Shown: positions 8,292 through 16,605, counted from the stretch's first letter. The stretch: DNA of 64,000 nt from Arthrobacter sp. fls2-241-R2A-200 (GCF_030209745.1 NZ_JARVRJ010000008.1:124001-188000); one strand, 5' to 3'. Translations and numbers: made by a program. Notes: generated from the sequence alone by a model not told the origin.

Positions 8292-9551
8292 ATGACTATC
8301 GACACTTCATCCCGCCGCGTCCCACGCCCGGGCGGTTGGCTGCCCGAGAACCACGATGACCTCGAAGACTGGATCGCGGGGCACCGCGAACGGGTCGAGG
8401 CCCGGGGCGAAGACGCTCCTCTGCACCCGGTAATTGTAGAGTTCCAGGAACTGATCGCCAGCGACCCGGTCGTCCGTCTCTACATGACCGAGATGATCGA
8501 CCAGGTCCCCAAGTCGAAGCCCTACCGCAAACGCCACCTCACCAGCATTGACCAGCTGCTCCGGCTGATCAATGAAGTGCTGACGACGGCACCCGAGTTC
8601 AGCGAAGGCGGCATGGTCACCACGCCATTGACGGCGATCCTTGACTGGACGATGGGAACCGAGGCGGGGTTCGCAGCCCACCGTGATCCGCGGATCGTGG
8701 CCATGTTCCGCAAGGTCCTGGACGCGTGGTGCGAGTTCCTGACCAGCGAGGATTCGCTGTATGTGCTCAACGATTCCCCGTCGGGGTGGATGTCCGAGAA
8801 GGCCCAGCAGGTCGTCGGGATGGACGACTACCAACACGATGCCCTCGCCGAGCACTGGGGCTTCACATCGTGGAATGATTTCTTCGCCCGCCGGCTCACT
8901 CCAACTTCCAGGCCGGTCGCTGCACCCGAGGATGACAAGGTCATCGTCAGCGCCTGCGAGTCCACCCCCTACAAGATCAGTTCCGACGTTCAACGCCAGA
9001 GCCGCTTCTGGGTCAAGAACCAGCCCTACTCACTCGATGACCTGCTCGCCCGGGACGAGTCCGTGGATGAATTTATCGGTGGAACCGTATACCAGGCGTT
9101 CTTGAGCGCTTTGAACTATCACCGGTGGCACGCTCCCGTCGCTGGAACGATTGTGCGTGCATACCTCAAAGACGGTACGTACTTTTCCGAGGCGGAATCC
9201 GAGGGCGCCGACGCGGTCGAGCCCACCGTCTCGCAGTCCTATCTTGCCCATGTCGCCGCGCGGGCGATCATCCTGATTCAGGCGGACGACCCGGTCATCG
9301 GCCTCATGGCCGTGATCCCGGTGGGCATGATCGAGGTCTCGTCGTGCGTTATCAACCCGGAAATCGTCCCCGGCCACCATGTAGATAAGGGCGATGAGCT
9401 GGGGTACTTCCAGTTCGGTGGCTCGACGGAATGCCTGGTCTTCCGGCCCGGCGTCATCGACCAGTTCTCCCTCAATGCGCTGCCCCAGCCGCACGATCCG
9501 AACGCTCCCCTTGTGCGGGTTCGGTCAAAGATTGCAACCGCCAAGTCCTGA
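8292..9551 (+). CDS. Phosphatidylserine-decarboxylase-family enzyme with N-terminal PSDC extension
   Basis: Pyruvoyl-dependent decarboxylase of 419 residues. The C-terminal half has the PSD signatures FFARRLTP, LNYHRWHAPVAGT, the GMIEVSS region and FGGST. G377-S378 in GGST is the expected self-cleavage site that creates the pyruvoyl group (LGST or GGSS in relatives). About 150 residues of extra N-terminal sequence resemble the PSDC domain found in PSD-like amino-acid decarboxylases, including the fungal tryptophan decarboxylase PsiD. There is no membrane segment. The substrate could therefore be a phospholipid or a free amino acid; the soluble form and N-terminal domain favour the latter. ATG 8292 is chosen because upstream sequence lacks family character; its ribosome binding site is weak. 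Confidence 0.75.
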   Translation: MTIDTSSRRVPRPGGWLPENHDDLEDWIAGHRERVEARGEDAPLHPVIVEFQELIASDPVVRLYMTEMIDQVPKSKPYRKRHLTSIDQLLRLINEVLTTAPEFSEGGMVTTPLTAILDWTMGTEAGFAAHRDPRIVAMFRKVLDAWCEFLTSEDSLYVLNDSPSGWMSEKAQQVVGMDDYQHDALAEHWGFTSWNDFFARRLTPTSRPVAAPEDDKVIVSACESTPYKISSDVQRQSRFWVKNQPYSLDDLLARDESVDEFIGGTVYQAFLSALNYHRWHAPVAGTIVRAYLKDGTYFSEAESEGADAVEPTVSQSYLAHVAARAIILIQADDPVIGLMAVIPVGMIEVSSCVINPEIVPGHHVDKGDELGYFQFGGSTECLVFRPGVIDQFSLNALPQPHDPNAPLVRVRSKIATAKS

Positions 9552-9704
9552 AAGGAGGACTGGGTGAACGGTAAGGCCAGTACCTGGTTCTTGAGTTGCA
9601 CCGAGCGGGAGAATCTGGCCACCGAAGTGCGCGCCGGCATCACTGGAACCCGCACGGCCGGACCTGGCGATCCGGGATGGGCAGCGCCAACGACGAATCA
9701 GTAG
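9551..9704 (+). pseudogene. Small ORF or decayed 5' end of a phospholipase-D-like gene
   Basis: A strong ribosome binding site (AAAGGAGG, 9551-9558) directly follows the decarboxylase stop and precedes GTG 9564, which opens a 46-codon frame ending with TAG 9702-9704. The product begins with a TWFLSCTERENLATEV segment. After about base 9620 the frame shifted by two bases reads RRHHWNPHGRTWRSG. From memory, actinobacterial phospholipase-D-like proteins start with a WFLT..ERGNPAT...RH...GR.W..GN pattern, so this looks like their N terminus broken by a single-base indel and then lost. Alternatively it is a real 46-residue protein translationally coupled to the decarboxylase. No further PLD sequence follows. 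Confidence 0.4.
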
Positions 9705-9713
9705 GGTTGGTTC

Positions 9714-10619
9714 ATGATCAACGTTTCAGCTGTGTCGGCGTTGTCGTCCTATCACTGGCTCGGTATTCCGATCGCCGTTGCCGGGGCCGTCCTACTGGCG
9801 CTCGGGACGCTCTTCCAGCACAAAGCCGTCGAGGGCCAGGAGGCCGCACCGGGGCGGGCGGCCGGAAGCATGGGCGGGGGCCGCCTGCAGGCTCTCCTGC
9901 GCAAACCTGTTTGGCTCGCCGGGACCGGGATGCTCGGAGCAGCGATCCTTCTACAGCTGACCAGCCTGAGGTTCTCACCCCTGATCGTCGTGCAACCCGT
10001 CGGCGCTGTAGCCTTGGTCGTCACCACCCTGGCCACGGCCAGGATGACCCGCCGGTCCCCCGGCCGCCGGGCTCTCACATCAGTGGCTTTGTGCATAGTT
10101 GGGGTGGGCGTGTTCGTTGCTGTCGCGGCCGTATCCGCGCAGGACGTCGAGATCAGCGACCGTCACCTCATCACCATCCTGATCCTGCTCGGCGTCGTCC
10201 TCGCCGCATTGGGCACGGGATTTGGTCTGTGGCGCCGCCGCTGGGGAGCGGTGGTGTTCACCGCCGGCGCCGGGATCCTCTTCGGGTTTGTCGCGGCCCT
10301 GGCCAAAACCGTCATCGCCCGGCTCTTCCAAGGTGATTTCGAATGGCTATCGATGAGCTGTCTGGCAGGGCTGATCATCGCCGCCCTGTCCGGGACGTTT
10401 CTGGTCCAGAACGCGCACACCCGCGGCACACCGGAGCTCGTCGTTGCTGGGCTGACAGTCATCGATCCGCTCGTCGCCGTGACCATTGGCATCACCGTCC
10501 TCGGTGAAGCCGCCGCCGCCCCGCCATTGGCGTTCCTCGGCTTCGGACTCGCGGGCGCCGTCGCCATCGCCGGGGTCATCCTTCTGGCCACCGTCAAAAA
10601 ACAACAAACCAAGCCCTGA
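9714..10619 (+). CDS. DMT/NIPA-like integral membrane transporter
   Basis: A 301-residue membrane protein with about nine or ten hydrophobic helices. The N-terminal segment AGAVLLALGTLFQHKAVEGQ and the later SLRFSPLIVVQPVGAVALVV and LVVAGLTVIDPLVAVTIGI patterns fit the DMT superfamily, specifically the DUF803/NIPA-like branch seen in actinobacteria. Some eukaryotic NIPA proteins carry Mg2+; the substrate here is unknown. It ends in KKQQTKP. It lies 9 bp downstream of the small ORF and 162 bp downstream of the PSD-like gene, in the same direction, so it could belong to one operon with them. Confidence 0.7.
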   Translation: MINVSAVSALSSYHWLGIPIAVAGAVLLALGTLFQHKAVEGQEAAPGRAAGSMGGGRLQALLRKPVWLAGTGMLGAAILLQLTSLRFSPLIVVQPVGAVALVVTTLATARMTRRSPGRRALTSVALCIVGVGVFVAVAAVSAQDVEISDRHLITILILLGVVLAALGTGFGLWRRRWGAVVFTAGAGILFGFVAALAKTVIARLFQGDFEWLSMSCLAGLIIAALSGTFLVQNAHTRGTPELVVAGLTVIDPLVAVTIGITVLGEAAAAPPLAFLGFGLAGAVAIAGVILLATVKKQQTKP

Positions 10620-10638
10620 CCTAAAGGTCGCGCGCGAA

Positions 10639-10692
10639 GGGTCTCCCCGTCCTTAACCGGACGCGGCAGCAATAGCCGACGCCGGGAGACCC
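10639..10692. repeat. Branched inverted repeat (possible structured RNA or terminator)
   Basis: GGGTCTCCC (10639-10647) pairs perfectly with GGGAGACCC (10684-10692). The 36 bases between them hold two further small hairpins: CGTCC/GGACG around TTAACC, and CGGC/GCCG around AGCAATA. The result is a three-way-junction fold. It begins 20 bp after the transporter stop, so it could end that transcript, but no T-run follows. No riboswitch class that I can recognise matches it. It occupies the first part of a 350-bp gene-free gap. Confidence 0.5.
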
Positions 10693-10814
10693 GATCGGTC
10701 CGGAGCCCTCTGCGGCACCTGAAACTGAATCCCTTGGCCGACCGCGCGCGGAGTCACCACCGATATAAGACATCACCGTCACCTCAGCCGAGGACCGCTC
10801 AAGTGGGAGGCGTT

Positions 10815-10845
10815 TTGCGCCGAATAGTAAGTAGGGTTACTATTC
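10815..10845 (+). promoter_or_regulatory. Candidate regulated promoter with perfect palindromic operator
   Basis: TTGCGC (10815-10820) and TACTAT (10838-10843) are spaced by 17 bp, a plausible sigma-70-type promoter pointing at the kinase gene. A perfect 9-6-9 palindrome, GAATAGTAA (10822-10830) and TTACTATTC (10837-10845), fills the spacer and covers the -10 box, where a bound repressor would block transcription. The 5' leader to the kinase GTG at 10970 would be about 120 nt. The rest of the 10620-10969 gap shows nothing else I can support. Confidence 0.5.
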
Positions 10846-10969
10846 TCCGGGTATTCGCAGTGCTTGGCCATGAGGCGGACGTCACAGCAAATGGGACGGG
10901 GCCGCGGGGCGACGATGAATCATTTGGTGACGACAAGTAATTGCGGGACTGTGCGTTGGAGGGGTTGTT

Positions 10970-12337
10970 GTGACTGAGCTGAAACCGGGGCTCCTCTTAG
11001 GGGGACGCTACCGCCTGCACGAAGTGCTCGGACGCGGAAGCCTGGCAACTGTTTACCGGGCCACTGACGAACTCCTGTTACGGGAAGTCGCGGTGAAGCT
11101 TTTCCGGAATGTGGGCGCCGAACCGGCCCAAATCCCGCGCCAGGAGAATGAGGTGCGGATTCTGGCCGGTCTAAGCCACCACGCCTTGGTGACCCTTCTC
11201 GATGCCGGCGCCGATCTGACGGACCCGGATGACCGGAAGGGCTACCTCGTGATGGAACTGGTCCGCGGCCCGGACCTGCGCGTCAGGGAACGCCAGGGGC
11301 CACTATCAGCCGCGCACATGGCCCTTATCGGCCACGATCTCGCCGATGGCTTGTCCTACATCCACCATCACGGCATCGTGCACCGCGACATCAAACCCGC
11401 GAACATCCTGTTGGTCGACTACAACAACGACGATAGCCGCGTCCGTGCCAAACTCACCGACTTCGGCGTCGCCATGCTCGCAGCCAAGGACCGGCTGGAC
11501 GATACCTCCGGAACTTCAGGCACTCCCGCTTATCTGAGTCCCGAACAAGCTTTGGGCGAGCCCGTAGGTACCGCCAGTGACGTCTATTCCTTGGGGCTGG
11601 TCCTCCTCGAGGGCCTGACCGGTATTGTTCCCTACCCGGGGGCGCCACTGGAATCTGCTCTTGCCCGGCTCTTGCGCGATCCCCACATCCCCGAAGACCT
11701 TGCCCCGGCATGGGCACGAGTGCTGACAGCGATGCTCTCACGGGAGCCCGATGACCGGCCCTCGGCACGAGAGGTCTCACTGGCTTTGAGGCAGGAAGTC
11801 ATCACCGGCACAGGGCGTCACCGCGACACTTCCGGATTGCGCAGTGATACCGAAGAAGCCAGGATGGAAGCGGTCCACCGCTACGGCATTCTCGACACAC
11901 CCCCCGATGGGGCCTTCGACCGGATTACGGCCTTAGCCGCGCGGTTGTTTTCCGTACCTATCGCCATCGTCAGCATCGTGGACCACGACCGGATTTGGTT
12001 CAAATCCCACCACGGAACTGACGTGGAGCAAATCAGCCGGGACCCCGGGCTGTGCGCCTCGGCCATCCTGCAGGACGATCCGTGGGTCATCACCAACGCA
12101 CCCGCCGACCCACGCACGCTCACCAACCCACTGGTCGCCGGCGAATTCGGGCTGAAATTCTACGCAGGAGTACCACTGCGGACCCAGGACGGCTACAACC
12201 TCGGGACGATGTGCGTACTGGACAGGAAAGCCCGGGAATTCTCAGCGGAAGACGTCCGCTCCCTGGAAGATCTTGCGGCGATCGTGATGAACGACCTGGA
12301 GATGCGCCTGCACAGTACCGCCGCCAGCCGCGCTTAA
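10970..12337 (+). CDS. Soluble Ser/Thr protein kinase with C-terminal GAF domain
   Basis: Signalling kinase of 455 residues. The N-terminal Hanks-type domain has the Gly loop GRGSLATVYRA, ATP lysine K43 (EVAVKLF), catalytic loop HRDIKPAN (138-145), DFG at 164-166 and GTPAYLSPEQ in the activation segment. From about residue 290 comes a GAF domain (EAVHRYGILDTPPDGAFDRI... to FSAEDVRSLEDLA), the type often fused to sensor kinases and cyclases. There is no transmembrane helix and there are no PASTA repeats, so it is cytoplasmic and probably senses a small molecule or redox state through the GAF. GTG 10970 follows TTGGAGGGG. It stands alone with a palindromic promoter upstream. Confidence 0.88.
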   Translation: MTELKPGLLLGGRYRLHEVLGRGSLATVYRATDELLLREVAVKLFRNVGAEPAQIPRQENEVRILAGLSHHALVTLLDAGADLTDPDDRKGYLVMELVRGPDLRVRERQGPLSAAHMALIGHDLADGLSYIHHHGIVHRDIKPANILLVDYNNDDSRVRAKLTDFGVAMLAAKDRLDDTSGTSGTPAYLSPEQALGEPVGTASDVYSLGLVLLEGLTGIVPYPGAPLESALARLLRDPHIPEDLAPAWARVLTAMLSREPDDRPSAREVSLALRQEVITGTGRHRDTSGLRSDTEEARMEAVHRYGILDTPPDGAFDRITALAARLFSVPIAIVSIVDHDRIWFKSHHGTDVEQISRDPGLCASAILQDDPWVITNAPADPRTLTNPLVAGEFGLKFYAGVPLRTQDGYNLGTMCVLDRKAREFSAEDVRSLEDLAAIVMNDLEMRLHSTAASRA

Positions 12338-12409
12338 CAAGGAACATCCGCAGACGGCGCCAGCGACCGACACTAGGCGTCGTCGTCGGCGCATTGCGTG
12401 CCCTTGCAA

Positions 12410-12485
12410 TGGTGGAGCTAAGGAGATTCGAACTCCTGACCTCTTCGATGCGAACGAAGCGCTCTACCAACTGAGCTATAGCCCC
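12410..12485 (-). tRNA. tRNA-Ala (anticodon CGC)
   Basis: On the minus strand a 76-nt cloverleaf starts GGGGCTATAGCTCAG. The acceptor GGGGCTA pairs with TAGCTCC, with one G-T pair at 3:70, the alanine identity element. The anticodon stem CTTCG/CGAAG encloses loop TTCGCAT with anticodon CGC (12450-12452), which reads GCG. The T arm is AGGAG TTCGAAT CTCCT. A73 and an encoded CCA (12410-12412) complete the 3' end. Confidence 0.95.
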
Positions 12486-12521
12486 CGGACCATGCATTTC
12501 CGCGCAGCCAGTGTCCCTAGG

Positions 12522-13322
12522 CTACAAAGTTTCGCGGCGCATTTCCAACCACGACACGAACGTCTCAGTTCCACGCCGTTCACCCGGGCTCAGGTTGTGT
12601 CCGGCGCGGAGGAAATCCCCTAGCCGTCCGGGCAGGGGCAGCTCTACGATCCTGCCGCCTCGTCCGGTAATCTCGCGCCACTGCTCAGCCATCGGCCGCA
12701 TGGACTGGACCTCCGGGCCACCGAGAGTGCGGACACTGTGCTGCTCCGTGTCCGGGACTGCAAACGCGGATTCAAGCAGGCCACGGGCAACGTCGGTGGG
12801 TGAAATGGACTGGAATTTCGCGCCCCTGAAGACCGGGATCAGGCGAAGCTTCGCTCCCGATTGGAAGATCGCGGCAACCAGGCTGTGGAACTGGGTGGCC
12901 CGCACCACCACTGTTTCCAAGGATGCCTGCGCGTAGACCGCCTCTTTTTTGGCCTTCGACGCATAGTACGGATATGTGGTGCGGTCGCAGTTGACGATCG
13001 ACAACATGACGACCCTGGCCACGCCGGCCCGGTGGGCCGCAGCCAGAAGCCTCCCGCCGCCGTCGGCGAATTGCTTCTGCGCCTTGCCGAACTGAGCCTC
13101 AAGGCAATCGATAACGACGTCGACACCGCCTACGGCCGCGTCCAGGCCCTCCCCCGTGGTGACGTCGCCCGCGAAGTAGGTGGCGCCGTCGTGGTGCTGC
13201 GACGAGCCGGAGGCCGGCACATGGCGGGCGAGTACGGAAACCGTATGGCCCGCGCCAACCGCCATACGGACAACCTCACGGCCCACCTGCCCCGTTCCCC
13301 CCGCGACGCAAATGGTGGCCAT
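12522..13322 (-). CDS. NAD(P)-binding NmrA/SDR-like protein
   Basis: Atypical short-chain-dehydrogenase protein of 266 residues. The N terminus ATICVAGGTGQVGREVVRMA contains the GxxGxxG dinucleotide site. D-V-V-I-D at about residues 68-72 ends a Rossmann strand, and YYASKAKKEA near residue 125 holds the Tyr...Lys-like pair typical of NAD(P)H-binding NmrA or epimerase relatives. There is no clue to the substrate. Its ATG lies 3 bp from the stop of the membrane-protein gene upstream, so the two are probably co-transcribed. Its stop is about 36 bp from the tRNA-Ala gene. Confidence 0.75.
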   Translation of the reverse strand: MATICVAGGTGQVGREVVRMAVGAGHTVSVLARHVPASGSSQHHDGATYFAGDVTTGEGLDAAVGGVDVVIDCLEAQFGKAQKQFADGGGRLLAAAHRAGVARVVMLSIVNCDRTTYPYYASKAKKEAVYAQASLETVVVRATQFHSLVAAIFQSGAKLRLIPVFRGAKFQSISPTDVARGLLESAFAVPDTEQHSVRTLGGPEVQSMRPMAEQWREITGRGGRIVELPLPGRLGDFLRAGHNLSPGERRGTETFVSWLEMRRETL

Positions 13323-13325
13323 GGG

Positions 13326-14246
13326 TCAGGCGCGGCGGCGCTGCAACACAGAGTCCAGGTTGCTCAGCGCACTGCTGCCCTTGGCCGTAACCGATGCTTG
13401 CGCGGCAACAGCAGCTTCGACCTGTTCAGCACCTTGTTTAAGGACCGGCTTGCCCACCGGCTTGGGGGATTCCGGGAGATCCAGCGGTTCGGGAGCAGGG
13501 CGGGACGCTTTGGCAGCATCGACGTACGTGGGCTTCGGCACCTCCACCGGCTCCCAACTGGCTCCCTTTGCATCTCGAGTTACTTCGCCCGGCTTATCCC
13601 CCGCGGCCAGCGCGACAGCCAAGGCTGCCTCACGAAGTTCCGAAGCGGAAAGGCGTGCCGGCTCTTTGCGCCCGGCTTCGGCGTCGAACACTGTGGTTTC
13701 TTTCGGCACCGCAGGGGTTTCGTCCCTGCGGATCCACGCTGGCGACTGGACCGGCGCTGGACGCACCGCCCGCCGGGCACGGCGATCCTTGAGGGCGAGC
13801 CTGCGCAGGATAACGACGGCGATCACCGCACCGAAAAGGGAAAGCACCGGCACCCAAGCGGAGCCCGTACCGAGAACCCGCAGGACGCCTGAAACAATGG
13901 CCGTCAGCAGCAGGGCAAGCCCGGCAAGCGCAATGGTGAACCGGGCATAACGAATGCTGAAGGGGTCCGCTGCCGGCCTTTTCCTGGGCATCCCAACCGC
14001 TCCGGAATCCGAGGGTGACGCCTGTGCTTTGCCGTGCATGGTCTCCATCGGTTTCTCCTGCTGAGGTGCCAAAGTCAGTACCACCCCTGGGTGCGGTTGA
14101 TTGGGTTCGTCGGTGAATGCCTCAACTGGCAGCGAGGCCGTGAGGACTTGCTGCCGCCTGTTCCGCAAAACATAGGGCGCCACCCACACCATCCACAGCG
14201 CGACAGTGACAACGAGCACCAGGGAGCTGCTGAGAGGGAAGTCCAC
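13326..14246 (-). CDS. Conserved actinobacterial membrane protein of unknown function
   Basis: About 306 residues. An N-terminal helix (LSSSLVLVVTVALWMVWVAP) is followed by a polar stretch, then two closely spaced helices (about residues 125-175) and a long charged and Ala/Pro-rich cytoplasmic tail with repeated PKPVGKP-type segments. No enzyme motif is visible. The frame is open to 14348. I favour the GTG at 14246 because it begins just before the first helix, as in similar proteins I recall, but the ribosome binding site is poor and the start is uncertain. It shares a transcript with the NmrA-like gene 3 bp downstream. Confidence 0.6.
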   Translation of the reverse strand: MDFPLSSSLVLVVTVALWMVWVAPYVLRNRRQQVLTASLPVEAFTDEPNQPHPGVVLTLAPQQEKPMETMHGKAQASPSDSGAVGMPRKRPAADPFSIRYARFTIALAGLALLLTAIVSGVLRVLGTGSAWVPVLSLFGAVIAVVILRRLALKDRRARRAVRPAPVQSPAWIRRDETPAVPKETTVFDAEAGRKEPARLSASELREAALAVALAAGDKPGEVTRDAKGASWEPVEVPKPTYVDAAKASRPAPEPLDLPESPKPVGKPVLKQGAEQVEAAVAAQASVTAKGSSALSNLDSVLQRRRA

Positions 14247-14370
14247 ATTCAAAACGGTAGAAGCAAATAGCTGAGGTCCGCCGCATTGCCGTCGGTGTGT
14301 CGTGGCCGAGTCGGCAAATGACTGCAGATGCCCCCGAAGAAGGTCCAAAACCAGCGCTTGACCTGCCGTT

Positions 14371-14982
14371 TTATCCTCGGAGCCAGCGGCGGAGCAGTCC
14401 CTCCGGAACCTCGTCTGAAGTCAACGCGAAGGAGCGATGGTCGGCCCATTCCCCGTTGATGTGGAGATACCGTTCGCGGTACCCCTCATCACGGAACCCC
14501 AGCTTTTCCACCACCCGAAGGCTTGGCGCGTTCTCAGGGCGAATGTTGATTTCCATGCGGTGCAAGCCCAGCACCGCGAAGCAATGATCGGTGGCCATGG
14601 CAACCGCGGTAGGCGCAATGCCATGGCCGGCCCGATCCTTGTCAACCCAATAACCCAGGGTTGCCATCATTGCCGAACCCCAGATGATGGAGGAAACAGT
14701 CAGTTGACCGACGATTTTAGGATCGCGGTAGCCAGCTGTCCGTTCGGTGATGAGGAACGGCAGCGCAGTGGCCTGTCTTGCCTGGTTATGGAGCGACGCC
14801 ACCATCTGGCGGTAGCTGGGCAGGCGTCCCCCGGGTTCCGGGTTCGAGGCTTCCCAGGGCGCCAGCCACTCCCCGTTGCGGGACCGGACGTCGGACCACT
14901 CCCGCCGGTCGCGATAACGGATGGGCCGCAGCGCCAAGTCTCCGCATTCCAGCGTTACCGGCCAGATCGCAGAGCCGTACAT
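14371..14982 (-). CDS. GNAT N-acetyltransferase, RimJ-like
   Basis: Acetyltransferase of about 203 residues related to RimJ/RimL enzymes, which acetylate protein N termini or small amines. Visible family features are LRPIRYRDRREW near the N terminus, the acetyl-CoA loop region YWVDKDRAGHGIAPTA (Q/RxxGxG/A type) and IRPENAPSLRVVEKLGFRDE, the usual GNAT C-terminal motif. ATG 14982 lies 5 bp after the galU stop; a longer frame would overlap galU by 37 bp and is less likely. The galU-rimJ order suggests one transcript. The actual target is unknown. Confidence 0.8.
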   Translation of the reverse strand: MYGSAIWPVTLECGDLALRPIRYRDRREWSDVRSRNGEWLAPWEASNPEPGGRLPSYRQMVASLHNQARQATALPFLITERTAGYRDPKIVGQLTVSSIIWGSAMMATLGYWVDKDRAGHGIAPTAVAMATDHCFAVLGLHRMEINIRPENAPSLRVVEKLGFRDEGYRERYLHINGEWADHRSFALTSDEVPEGLLRRWLRG

Positions 14983-14987
14983 CCGCG

Positions 14988-15893
14988 CTATTGGGGAAGG
15001 TTGGCGGTGAAGTTGGGCAGCCACTCCCGGAGCTCGGGACCGAGGTCCTCACGCTCACAGGCAAGCTCGATGCAGGCCTTCAGGTAGCTCAATTTGTCGC
15101 CGGTGTCATAGCGGCGGCCCCGGAATACCACACCATAGACCCCATAGCCTTCACCGTCGCCACCAGCAAGGACCTCAAGGGCATCGGTAAGTTGGATTTC
15201 CCCGCCACGCCCGGGTTCGGTTTTCTCCAGAACATCGAACACTGCCGGGTGCAGAACGTAGCGGCCGATGACGGCCAGGTTCGACGGCGCCTCTTCCGGA
15301 GACGGCTTTTCCACAAGCTGCTTGATCCGGACGTAGCCGTCCTCGCCAATGTCCTCGACGTCGGCACAACCGTAGGCGCTGATCTTCGAAGGCTCCACTT
15401 CGATGAGGGCCACCACGGAGCCGCCGGTCTTCTGTTGGACGGCAATCATTTCGCTCAAGAGGTCATCTTTGGGATCGATGAGGTCATCGCCGAGCAGAAC
15501 GGCGAACGGCTCATGCCCTACGTGCTGCTTTGCACGCAGGACCGCGTGGCCCAGGCCTTTGGCGTCGCCTTGCCTGACGTAGTGGATGTCACCGAGGTTG
15601 GTGGCTGACTGGATGGCTTCAAGCTTGGCCGTATCGCCCTTCTCGGCCAGCGTCGCTTCCAGCGCCGGCACCCGGTCAAAGTGATCTTCCAGAGCGCGTT
15701 TGCTGCGTCCGGTGATCATCAGGACGTCGTGCAGGCCAACCTTGACCGCTTCTTCGACGACGTACTGGATGGCTGGCTTGTCGACCACCGGCAGCATTTC
15801 CTTTGGCATCGCCTTGGTGGCGGGAAGGAAACGGGTACCAAGACCCGCGGCAGGGATGACAGCTTTACGGACAGCATTGTTATCGAGAGTCAC
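14988..15893 (-). CDS. galU: UTP--glucose-1-phosphate uridylyltransferase
   Basis: Makes UDP-glucose for cell-envelope polysaccharides and trehalose or glycogen metabolism. The product is 301 residues. The N terminus KAVIPAAGLGTRFLPATKAMPKEMLPV is the nucleotidyltransferase signature (GLGTR...K), followed by KPAIQYVVEEA and, later, VVALIEVEPSKISAYG and VEKPSPEEAPSNLAVIGRYV. Length and motifs fit GalU throughout. It is divergent from the 5-FCL gene with 106 bp between the starts, and the GNAT gene follows 5 bp downstream. Confidence 0.95.
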   Translation of the reverse strand: MTLDNNAVRKAVIPAAGLGTRFLPATKAMPKEMLPVVDKPAIQYVVEEAVKVGLHDVLMITGRSKRALEDHFDRVPALEATLAEKGDTAKLEAIQSATNLGDIHYVRQGDAKGLGHAVLRAKQHVGHEPFAVLLGDDLIDPKDDLLSEMIAVQQKTGGSVVALIEVEPSKISAYGCADVEDIGEDGYVRIKQLVEKPSPEEAPSNLAVIGRYVLHPAVFDVLEKTEPGRGGEIQLTDALEVLAGGDGEGYGVYGVVFRGRRYDTGDKLSYLKACIELACEREDLGPELREWLPNFTANLPQ

Positions 15894-15999
15894 CGGACTA
15901 ATCTAACGGAAGTAGCACGGCAACGGGTAAACCCCCGCCGAGCCGGACTGCACTATTGCGGGATTACTCTGTACCCGACGCCAATATGATGGGACCCAG

Positions 16000-16605
16000 A
16001 TGCTTAGCAAAGAAGAGATCCGCAGCTCGCGACGACTCTGCCGCAGTGCCCTGACCCCCGAACAACGGTCAGCTGCGGGGGCATCGATCAGCGTTCATGG
16101 TAAAGAGTGGGCAGCACGGGTGGCCGGCGGATCCACGGGCGAGTTCGCACTCTACGTTGGAGTCGCCCACGAACCGCCAACCATGCCGCTCATCGAGGCC
16201 CTCTACGCAGAAGGCCACAGGGTCCTCCTACCGGTCTGCGAACCCGATCGGCAGTTGAGCTGGGTGTACTGGACTCCGGACACGGCTTTTGTCCGCTCTG
16301 CCTACGCCCCTATCGACGAGCCGGAGGGCGAACGCTTGGACAGTGCGGTCATTGCCGGAACCGCCGGAATCTTCATGCCGGCGACGGCGGTGGACCTGGC
16401 TGGCAGCCGCATAGGACAAGGCGGGGGCTACTACGACCGGCTATTGGACGGCTTGGACTCGTCCGGACTACGGCCCCCCAGCATTGCGGTCATCTACGAC
16501 GAGGACCTCTTACCCGCGGGCTCCATCCCCGCCGAAGGCTTTGATCGCCCAGTGCCGGAGGTCCTGACACCTTCAGGAATTGTCCGGATGCTGGCGGGAG
16601 CCTAG
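16000..16605 (+). CDS. 5-formyltetrahydrofolate cyclo-ligase family protein
   Basis: Converts 5-formyl-THF to 5,10-methenyl-THF with ATP. The 201-residue product has the family's C-terminal substrate and phosphate motif RIGQGGGYYDRLL (about residues 136-148) and the N-terminal KEEIRSSRRLCRSALTPEQR helix. The central FMPATAVDLAG segment corresponds to the usual vP.lafd region. It begins 106 bp from the divergent galU, and the FmdB zinc-ribbon gene follows. Confidence 0.9.
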   Translation: MLSKEEIRSSRRLCRSALTPEQRSAAGASISVHGKEWAARVAGGSTGEFALYVGVAHEPPTMPLIEALYAEGHRVLLPVCEPDRQLSWVYWTPDTAFVRSAYAPIDEPEGERLDSAVIAGTAGIFMPATAVDLAGSRIGQGGGYYDRLLDGLDSSGLRPPSIAVIYDEDLLPAGSIPAEGFDRPVPEVLTPSGIVRMLAGA

